Shown: piece by piece, positions 58,226-64,000 of the stretch | Position numbering within the stretch: position 1 is the first letter of the stretch | How the letters are laid out: each line of letters starts with the position of its first letter | Origin: Paraburkholderia sp. BCC1884 | GTDB taxonomy: Bacteria > Pseudomonadota > Gammaproteobacteria > Burkholderiales > Burkholderiaceae | Assembly (NCBI RefSeq): GCF_900996225.1 | Contig: NZ_CAAJGL010000079.1 | Span: 496,001-560,000, forward strand | DNA length: 64,000 bases | Direction of reading: 5' to 3' | Translations under genes and position numbers: made by a program | The notes under the pieces: generated by a model | The model's database searches: none | The model's input: the letters and a program-made list of their open reading frames with translations, nothing else | What the model was told of the DNA's origin: nothing

Positions 58226-58461
58226 CGTGTCTCCATATCGATCAGGGTCCTCGAGTGGACTTCCCTGGGGCGTTAGCAAGCATTCTGAGTGTAAAACAAT
58301 CAGCACGACCGTGCGTTTTTACTGTCGTGCTGAAGTTCGTGACGCAAGTACGGCGCAAGCCGCGCGTGGGCGTCGCGAGTTCATCGTGCAGGACGTCCGT
58401 GCGCCATGCATATGGCGCGTCGGTGGCTCGCCGTGTCGTCCGCGCGCCTTCTTTCCTCGGT

Positions 58462-58467
58462 TACAAT
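58462..58467 (+). promoter_or_regulatory. -10 box directly upstream of surE
   Basis: TACAAT at 58462-58467 ends 6 bases before the surE ATG, with no Shine-Dalgarno between. The same layout occurs before dnaX. No clear -35 is visible. Confidence 0.4.
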
Positions 58468-58473
58468 CGCCGC

Positions 58474-59232
58474 ATGCGAATCCTACTCAGCAATGACGAC
58501 GGTTATCTGGCGCCGGGCCTTGCTGCGCTTTACGAAGCGCTCAAGCCGATCGCGGATGTCACCGTGATGGCTCCCGAACAGAATTGCAGCGGCGCGTCGA
58601 ATTCCCTGACGCTGTCGCGGCCCCTGTCGGTTCTGCGTTCGGCGAACGGTTTCTACTACGTGAACGGCACGCCCACCGACTCGGTGCACATCGCGCTGAC
58701 GGGCATGCTCGACCACACGCCGGACCTCGTGGTCTCGGGCATCAACAACGGTCAGAACATGGGCGAAGACACGCTCTATTCGGGCACCGTCGCCGCCGCC
58801 ACCGAAGGCATCATGTTCGGCGTCCCGGCCATTGCGTTTTCGCTGGTCGATAAAGACTGGGTGCATCTGGACGACGCCGTCCGTGTTGCCGCGGAAATCG
58901 TCGAGCATTACCTCAAGCAGCCGTTGCCCGGGCATCCGCTGCTCAACGTCAATATTCCGAATCTGCCGTACGCGGAACTGGAGGGCTGGCACATCACGCG
59001 GCTGGGCAAGCGGCATCCGTCCCAGCCGGTGATCCGCCAGACCAATCCGCGCGGCGAGCCGATCTACTGGATCGGTCCGTCCGGCAGTGCGCGCGACGCG
59101 AGCGAAGGGACGGACTTTCATGCCGTCGCCAACGGCCGCGTGTCGATCACGCCGCTGCAACTCGACCTGACCCACACGCAAATGCTGCCCGCAGCGCGTG
59201 ACTGGGTGCGTGCCGGTAGCGGTAATTCATGA
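58474..59232 (+). CDS. surE: 5'/3'-nucleotidase SurE
   Basis: The 252-residue metal-dependent survival protein dephosphorylates nucleoside monophosphates. The active site starts MRILLSNDDGYLAPGLAALY (Asp8, Asp9), with further ligands in VMAPEQNCSGASNSLTLSRP and VVSGINNGQNMGEDTLYSGT. The start at 58474 matches the family exactly; the frame is open 73 codons upstream. It overlaps pcm by 4 bases and leads the surE-pcm-nlpD-rpoS stationary-phase cluster. Confidence 0.97.
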   Translation: MRILLSNDDGYLAPGLAALYEALKPIADVTVMAPEQNCSGASNSLTLSRPLSVLRSANGFYYVNGTPTDSVHIALTGMLDHTPDLVVSGINNGQNMGEDTLYSGTVAAATEGIMFGVPAIAFSLVDKDWVHLDDAVRVAAEIVEHYLKQPLPGHPLLNVNIPNLPYAELEGWHITRLGKRHPSQPVIRQTNPRGEPIYWIGPSGSARDASEGTDFHAVANGRVSITPLQLDLTHTQMLPAARDWVRAGSGNS

Positions 59233-60338
59233 GCAGCGAGCGCGCCAAGCGCTTTCCGCTCGGCCTAGAGGATCTGGTGCGCGAACCGCGCCGGCCCGAA
59301 GGGCGTCCGGGCGAAATCCGCGCGGCGGCACTGGCCGCGAGTGCGGCGTTGAACTCGCGTCAACAACCGGCGAAGAAGCCGGTGGCGGGTATGACGGCCA
59401 AGCCGCAGGCGAAGGCGTCGCACCCGTTGCAAGCCAAGCCTCAGACCCAGCCAAAAACGCCGACCATTGCCGCGCCCAAGCCGCTCGCCGCGCCGTCGTC
59501 GCCGAGAGCGCCGGTCATGCCGGTCGTGCAGACCACGAGCGCACGCGCGGCGAGGTCCGCTGGCGCGCCAGCAAAGCCCGGCGTGCAGAAGCCGACGCCG
59601 CGCCCGACGCCGACCTCTTCGGTGGTGTCGAAGTCCGCAGCCCGCTCGAATGAACGGTCTGCCACGCCGAACGTGGCATTGAACGGCGCCTTGGCGCTGA
59701 CTTCGGAACGGGTTCGCGAACGGATGGTCGAACGCCTGCGTGCGAACGGCGTGACCGATCAACGTGTGTTGAACGCGATGGCGGCGGTGCCGCGCCACAT
59801 GTTCGTCGACCCGGGCCTCGCGGCCCAGGCTTACGAAGATGCAGCGTTGCCGATCGGTCATCACCAGACGATCTCGAAGCCGTCGGTGGTGGCGCGCATG
59901 ATCGAACTGGCGGCCACCGGGCGCACGCTGAACAACGTGCTCGAAATCGGCACCGGCTGCGGCTATCAGGCGGCGGTGCTAAGCCAGGTCGCGCGCGAGG
60001 TTTACTCGATCGAACGCATCAAGCCGCTATCCGAACGCGCGAAGACGAATCTGCGTCCGCTGCGCATTCCGAACATCCGGCTGCATTACGGCGACGGCCG
60101 GCTGGGATTGCCGGCCACGGCCCCGTTCGATGCGATCCTGATCGCCGCGGCGGGGCTCGACGTACCCCAGGCTTTACTTGAACAACTCGCGATCGGTGGC
60201 CGCCTGGTCGCACCGGTCGGCTCGCAGGACGGTCAGAACCAGGTGCTGACCCTGGTCGAGCGTCTCGGACCCGCGCAGTGGCGCGAGTCGCGGCTTGATC
60301 GCGTTTTCTTTGTACCCTTAAAATCCGGAGTGATTTGA
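59229..60338 (+). CDS. pcm: Protein-L-isoaspartate O-methyltransferase with long N-terminal extension
   Basis: The enzyme repairs isoaspartyl residues with SAM. The catalytic domain starts near residue 158 (TSERVRERMVERLRANGVTD) and has VPRHMFVDPGLAAQAYEDAA, QTISKPSVVARMIELA and the SAM motif NVLEIGTGCGYQAAVL (236-251). Before it come about 150 residues rich in Pro, Ala, Lys and Gln that are absent from E. coli Pcm (208 residues); total length is 369. The start overlaps surE by 4 bases (ATGA), which supports it. nlpD follows with overlapping or adjacent start. Confidence 0.94.
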   Translation: MSSERAKRFPLGLEDLVREPRRPEGRPGEIRAAALAASAALNSRQQPAKKPVAGMTAKPQAKASHPLQAKPQTQPKTPTIAAPKPLAAPSSPRAPVMPVVQTTSARAARSAGAPAKPGVQKPTPRPTPTSSVVSKSAARSNERSATPNVALNGALALTSERVRERMVERLRANGVTDQRVLNAMAAVPRHMFVDPGLAAQAYEDAALPIGHHQTISKPSVVARMIELAATGRTLNNVLEIGTGCGYQAAVLSQVAREVYSIERIKPLSERAKTNLRPLRIPNIRLHYGDGRLGLPATAPFDAILIAAAGLDVPQALLEQLAIGGRLVAPVGSQDGQNQVLTLVERLGPAQWRESRLDRVFFVPLKSGVI

Positions 60339-60343
60339 CACCG

Positions 60344-61273
60344 ATGAGTATGTTGCGCGCGATGCAAAGAACCAGCCTGACTGCCCCCCTGACCGTAACC
60401 CAGCGTAGCGTGTGCGTGCTCGCCTTGTCCCTGTTGATGACGGCCTGTGCGACCCGGCTCGATCAGGCGCCGGTCGTCGACCGCTCCGGCGGCAGCCCGC
60501 TCAGTACGCAAGCCGAGCAACCGGCCGTGCCGCTCGGCCCGCCGCCGCCGGGCTACTACCGCGTGAAGCCGGGCGATACGTTGTATCGGATCGCGCTGGA
60601 GAACGGCCAGAATTACCGCGATATCTCGACGTGGAACAATCTCACCAACCCGAATCAGATCGAAGTCGATCAGTTGCTGCGCGTCGTGCCGCCGGGTGCG
60701 AACACCGCCGCGCTGACGCCGGGTGTGTCGACCGCGCCGATCGGCAGCGGCGGTGCGGTGCAAAGCGCACCGCTCGGCAGCACGCCACCGTCCGCAGGCG
60801 CGGCCGCCGGTGTCGCGGCGCCGCCGATCTACGGTTCGGGCGCGAACAACGCGTCGCTCACGCCGCCGTCCACGCCGGGCGCCGCAAGCGATACGGGCGC
60901 GGCCGGCAACGTCGTGTTCGCGTGGCCGGTGCGCGGTCCGTTGCTCGGCACCTTCAACGACTCGACCAACAAGGGCGTCAACATTGGCGGCGCGGCGGGC
61001 GACCCAGTGAAGGCGTCGGCAGATGGCCGGGTGGTTTATGCCGGAAATGGGCTGCGTGGTTACGGCAATCTCATTATCATCAAGCATGATGCAACTTATC
61101 TCACAGCGTATGCACACAACCGCGCTTTGATGGTAAAAGAGGGAGACGCGGTAACGAAGGGGCAGAAGATCGCTGAGATGGGCAATAGCGATTCCGACCG
61201 CGTGATGTTGCATTTCGAAGTTCGCCGGCAGGGCAAACCTGTCGACCCACTGAAGTATTTGCCGCCGCAATAA
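60344..61273 (+). CDS. nlpD: LysM/LytM lipoprotein NlpD (amidase activator)
   Basis: The 309-residue lipoprotein has a signal ending in the lipobox LMTAC (Cys35), a LysM domain at about 71-117 (YYRVKPGDTLYRIALENGQN) and a C-terminal M23/LytM domain. The first zinc-ligand motif is degenerate (NKGVNIGG where active enzymes have HxGxD), while later parts remain (GYGNLIIIKHDATYLTAYAH, MLHFEVRRQGKPVDPLKYLP). It is therefore expected to activate the amidase AmiC rather than cut peptidoglycan. The ATG at 60344 is chosen; a TTG at 60335 that overlaps the pcm stop by 4 bases is a real alternative. rpoS follows after 11 bases. Confidence 0.93.
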   Translation: MSMLRAMQRTSLTAPLTVTQRSVCVLALSLLMTACATRLDQAPVVDRSGGSPLSTQAEQPAVPLGPPPPGYYRVKPGDTLYRIALENGQNYRDISTWNNLTNPNQIEVDQLLRVVPPGANTAALTPGVSTAPIGSGGAVQSAPLGSTPPSAGAAAGVAAPPIYGSGANNASLTPPSTPGAASDTGAAGNVVFAWPVRGPLLGTFNDSTNKGVNIGGAAGDPVKASADGRVVYAGNGLRGYGNLIIIKHDATYLTAYAHNRALMVKEGDAVTKGQKIAEMGNSDSDRVMLHFEVRRQGKPVDPLKYLPPQ

Positions 61274-61284
61274 GCGATACCACC

Positions 61285-62367
61285 ATGCCGAAATCGAAGC
61301 GCCGCCCGCCGCAAGCCGAATCTGAGACGATCAGCCTAGCCACGTCCGCTTCGGTGGAAGAAAGCGGCGCTTCGGAAGTAGAGGAGGAGGTCGCAGAAGA
61401 GCGCGATCTCGACGAACGTCAGGCGAGCACGGAAGAAGGCGGCGACACGCGTGAGAGCGCGAGCGAAGCCGCGCCGGATGCCGACGATTTCCGCGCACTC
61501 CTGCAAGCCGAACTGACGGCCGACACGATCCAGCACTATCTGAACCGGATCAGCGTCAAGCCGCTCCTCACCGTCGAGGAAGAGCAGAAGTACTCACGCC
61601 TTGCCAAGGCGGGCGAGTTCGACGCGCGGCAAGTCATGATCGAGCGTAATCTGCGGCTCGTTGTCAGCATCGCGAAGGGTTATCTGAATCGGGGCGTGCC
61701 GTTGCTCGATCTGATCGAGGAAGGCAATCTCGGCCTCATGCACGCGATCGAGAAATTCGATCCGACGCGCGGTTTCCGTTTCTCCACTTACGCCACGTGG
61801 TGGATTCGCCAGAGCATCGAGCGCGCCATCATGAATCAGGCGCGCACCGTGCGTTTGCCGGTGCACGTGATTCGCGAGCTCAATCAGGTGCTGCGCGCCA
61901 AGCGTCATCTGGAAAAAAATTCGATGAATTCCGGCGAGGCGGCCGACCGCCGCGACGCCAGCATCGACGACATCGCTTATCTGACCGGCAAGACCACCGA
62001 CGAAGTCACCGACATCCTGGCGTTGAACGAGCACACCGCGTCGCTCGACGCGCCGCTCGATCTCGACCCGGCGAGCAGCCTGCTCGATCTGCTTTCTGAC
62101 GACCAAAGTCAGTCTCCAGACGCCGAAGTGCAGCATCGCGAACTGGAAACGCTGACTCGCGCGTGGCTTGCCCGACTGTCGGACAAGCATCGTCATGTGA
62201 TCGAGCGACGCTTTGGGCTCAACCACATCGAACCCGCCACGCTCGAAGAGCTGGCCGACGAAATGGGCCTCACGCGCGAGCGTGTGCGCCAGATCCAACA
62301 GGAAGCGCTGGTGCGGTTGAAGCGCTTCTTCGCCTCCAACGGTGTGCGCAAGGACGCCGTTCTATAA
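61285..62367 (+). CDS. rpoS: RNA polymerase sigma factor RpoS
   Basis: The 360-residue group 2 sigma factor directs stationary-phase and stress transcription. Region 1.2 begins DTIQHYLNRISVKPLLTVEE, region 2 has NLRLVVSIAKGYLNRGVPLL, DLIEEGNLGLMHAIEKFDPT and FRFSTYATWWIRQSIERAIM, and region 4.2 ATLEELADEMGLTRERVRQI. An acidic N-terminal stretch (residues 22-75, Glu/Asp-rich) makes it about 30 residues longer than the E. coli protein. The position directly after nlpD is the classical one, and in E. coli nlpD contains the main rpoS promoter. Confidence 0.97.
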   Translation: MPKSKRRPPQAESETISLATSASVEESGASEVEEEVAEERDLDERQASTEEGGDTRESASEAAPDADDFRALLQAELTADTIQHYLNRISVKPLLTVEEEQKYSRLAKAGEFDARQVMIERNLRLVVSIAKGYLNRGVPLLDLIEEGNLGLMHAIEKFDPTRGFRFSTYATWWIRQSIERAIMNQARTVRLPVHVIRELNQVLRAKRHLEKNSMNSGEAADRRDASIDDIAYLTGKTTDEVTDILALNEHTASLDAPLDLDPASSLLDLLSDDQSQSPDAEVQHRELETLTRAWLARLSDKHRHVIERRFGLNHIEPATLEELADEMGLTRERVRQIQQEALVRLKRFFASNGVRKDAVL

Positions 62368-62372
62368 AACTG

Positions 62373-63149
62373 ATGACACCGATTCTTGTTTTCGACATCG
62401 AGACGATTCCCGATGTCGCCGGCATTCGCCGCCTGGAAGATTTGCCCGCCACGCTGAGCGACGCCGAAGTCGCCGAGCACGCGTTCGCCGCGCGCCGCGA
62501 AAAGACCGGCGGCGATTTCCTGCCGCATCATCTGCAACGCATCGCCGCAATTTCCTGCGTGTTCCGCGACAACAACGGCTTTCGTGTGCGCTCGCTCGGC
62601 ACGCTCGAAGACGGTGAGGCGGCGCTGGTGCAGTCGTTTTATCGCGTGATCGAGAAGTACACGCCGCAACTCGTGTCGTGGAATGGCGGCGGATTCGACC
62701 TGCCGGTGCTGAACTATCGGGCGCTCGTCCACGGTATTCCGGCGTACCGGTTCTGGGATCTCGGCGAGGACGACCGCGAGTTCAAGTGGAACAACTACAT
62801 CAGCCGTTATCACGCGCGTCACACCGATCTGATGGACGTGCTCGCCATGTATCAGGCGCGCGCCAATGCGCCGCTCGACGCGCTCGCCAAGATGTGCGGC
62901 TTTCCCGGCAAGATGGGCATGGACGGCAGCCAGGTGTGGCACGCGTACCAGCAAGGCCGCATCGAGGAAATCCGTAATTATTGTGAGACTGACGTCGTCA
63001 ATACCTACCTGCTGTATTGCCGTTTTCAGCTGATTCGCGGTGCCTTTTCGGCCGAAGAATATGCGGACGAAATCAATCTGGTGAAGAACGCTCTGGCGCA
63101 GGAAACCGCGCCGCAATGGGCCGAATACCTGGCGGCGTTCGACCAGTAA
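62373..63149 (+). CDS. Predicted 3'-5' exonuclease of the PolB-exo2 family
   Basis: The 258-residue protein is a DEDD nuclease related to the exonuclease domain of family B DNA polymerases. Catalytic acids are Asp8 and Glu10 in LVFDIETIPDVAG, an Asp in LVSWNGGGFDLPVLNYRALV, and the last in NYCETDVVNTYLLYCRF. HTDLMDVLAMYQAR gives a further conserved Asp. It has no polymerase domain. It begins 5 bases after the rpoS stop, so it is probably co-transcribed and may act in stress-phase DNA repair; the biological substrate is not known. Confidence 0.9.
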   Translation: MTPILVFDIETIPDVAGIRRLEDLPATLSDAEVAEHAFAARREKTGGDFLPHHLQRIAAISCVFRDNNGFRVRSLGTLEDGEAALVQSFYRVIEKYTPQLVSWNGGGFDLPVLNYRALVHGIPAYRFWDLGEDDREFKWNNYISRYHARHTDLMDVLAMYQARANAPLDALAKMCGFPGKMGMDGSQVWHAYQQGRIEEIRNYCETDVVNTYLLYCRFQLIRGAFSAEEYADEINLVKNALAQETAPQWAEYLAAFDQ

Positions 63150-63261
63150 CCGCCTGGCGCGCCCGCAGGCGTGGCTGCCGTGCCGGCCACGCCGAATCGT
63201 CGGCAAGCGCGGCGCTTCGTCTACAATCTCGCCTTTCCCCAAGTTTGTCAGGAAGTCGCAG

Positions 63262-64000
63262 GTGTCCCGAACTGCCCCCAAACGTCGCGCGCCGAAGCGC
63301 CAGAAGGCGCCTGCTCCGGCGCGCGCACTCATCGTCACCGGCAACGAACCGGTCATCGACATCGTTTCGCTCGATATGGAAGCGCGCGGCGTCGGCCGTA
63401 CGGTCAGCGAAGACGGCACGCCCGGCAAGGTGATTTTTGTCGAAGGCGCGTTGCCCGGCGAGCGCGTCAGTTATTCCACCCATCGCAGCAAGGCAAAATT
63501 CGAGCAGGCGGAGGTCGTGCAGGTATTTCGCGAAAGCGTGATCCGCACCCAGCCGAAATGCGTCTACTTCGATATCTGCGGCGGCTGTTCGATGCAGCAC
63601 GTGGACATTCGCGCGCAGGTCGCCGTCAAGCAGCGCGTGCTGGAGGACGATCTCCAGCATATCGGCAAGCTGCGCCCCGAAACGGTGTTCCGGCCAATTC
63701 ACGGACCGGCTTGGGGTTATCGCTATCGCTCGCGCCTGGCCGTGCGGTTCCTGCCCGAAAAGGGCGGTATGCGGATCGGCTTTCACGAGAAGAAGAGCGG
63801 CAACATCGCCGACATGAAGACCTGCGAGGTGCTGCCGCCGCACGTGTCGGCCATGCTGATGCCGCTGCGCTTCATGATCCGCAAGCTGTCGATCTATGAG
63901 CGCCTGCCGCAACTGGAACTGGCGGTCGGCTCGTCGGTGACGGCTCTGGTCGTGCGTAATCTCGCGCCTCTCACCGCCGCCGACGAACAGGTGCTGCGCG
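63262..64000 (+). CDS. rlmD: 23S rRNA (uracil-5-)-methyltransferase RlmD, 5' part (partial)
   Basis: The frame starts with GTG at 63262 (GGAAG about 6 bases upstream) and is still open at the right edge after about 246 codons. A basic N-terminus (RTAPKRRAPKRQKAPAPARA) is followed by a TRAM domain at about 31-90 and an iron-sulfur cluster motif C100-x5-C106-x2-C109 (KCVYFDICGGCSMQHV). Then comes the RumA-type central domain (YRYRSRLAVRFLPEKGGMRI). RlmD makes m5U1939 in 23S rRNA. The SAM-binding methyltransferase domain with the catalytic Cys lies beyond the window. A TACAAT at 63224-63229 may be its -10 box. Confidence 0.93.
   Translation, partial: MSRTAPKRRAPKRQKAPAPARALIVTGNEPVIDIVSLDMEARGVGRTVSEDGTPGKVIFVEGALPGERVSYSTHRSKAKFEQAEVVQVFRESVIRTQPKCVYFDICGGCSMQHVDIRAQVAVKQRVLEDDLQHIGKLRPETVFRPIHGPAWGYRYRSRLAVRFLPEKGGMRIGFHEKKSGNIADMKTCEVLPPHVSAMLMPLRFMIRKLSIYERLPQLELAVGSSVTALVVRNLAPLTAADEQVLR

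Overview
The window is high-GC, densely coded chromosome from a betaproteobacterium of the family Burkholderiaceae, most likely Burkholderia or Paraburkholderia. The evidence is the combination of gene orders: surE-pcm-nlpD-rpoS, rpsF-priB-rpsR-rplI-dnaB, a moeA-moaD-moaE cluster after hom-thrC, dnaX-ybaB-recR just downstream of the 4.5S RNA gene, and a lipid A aminoarabinose (arn) locus in which ArnA is split into two proteins. No tRNA, rRNA, CRISPR array, phage, integrase or insertion sequence was seen. This is almost entirely core genome.

Layout. 1-392: 3' end of a porin gene. 630-5505: glyoxylate-to-glycerate module (gcl, hyi, glxR on the minus strand) with a divergent LysR regulator. 5639-7505: ECF sigma factor and its zinc-finger, membrane-anchored anti-sigma factor. 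7698-10705: ribosomal and replication operon ending in dnaB. 10834-12470: low-affinity phosphate transport (DUF47 protein and Pit). 12549-17462, minus strand: an SDR protein, an NlpC/P60 lipoprotein, a PIN-PhoH ATPase and a Bcp peroxiredoxin. 17602-25011, minus strand: the Ara4N lipid A modification genes arnT, an SMR subunit, arnB, arnC, arnA formyltransferase, arnA decarboxylase and arnD. 26120-30245: alaA-like aminotransferase, hom and thrC. 30399-32511: molybdopterin genes. 32547-33893: truncated haemoglobin divergent from an NsrR-type NO sensor. 34015-36612: clpB with a sigma-32 promoter. 36721-39191: yidB, a ComEA-like protein with a lysine/alanine tail, and a MerR/carboxymuconolactone decarboxylase-like pair. 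39320-46179: MATE exporter, a second ArnT-like membrane glycosyltransferase, L31 type B, MtfA, and an MFS exporter co-transcribed with a MerR regulator. 46398-48231: rho and trxA. 48674-52894: ffs, dnaX, ybaB, recR. 52990-57159: CoA-transferase and an NMT1/TauA-type ABC importer. 57251-58225: quinone oxidoreductase. 58474-63149: surE, pcm, nlpD, rpoS and a PolB-exonuclease-like gene. 63262 to the end: rlmD, cut by the window edge.

I did not find a clearly new multi-gene system. The points most worth following are regulatory and structural: dyad operators in front of both MerR genes, a PmrA-like box in front of arnB, a candidate ECF autoregulatory promoter, an SDR protein lacking the catalytic Tyr and Lys, 36-bp in-frame tandem repeats in dnaX, a histone H1-like tail on a ComEA protein, and an orphan second ArnT-like glycosyltransferase.
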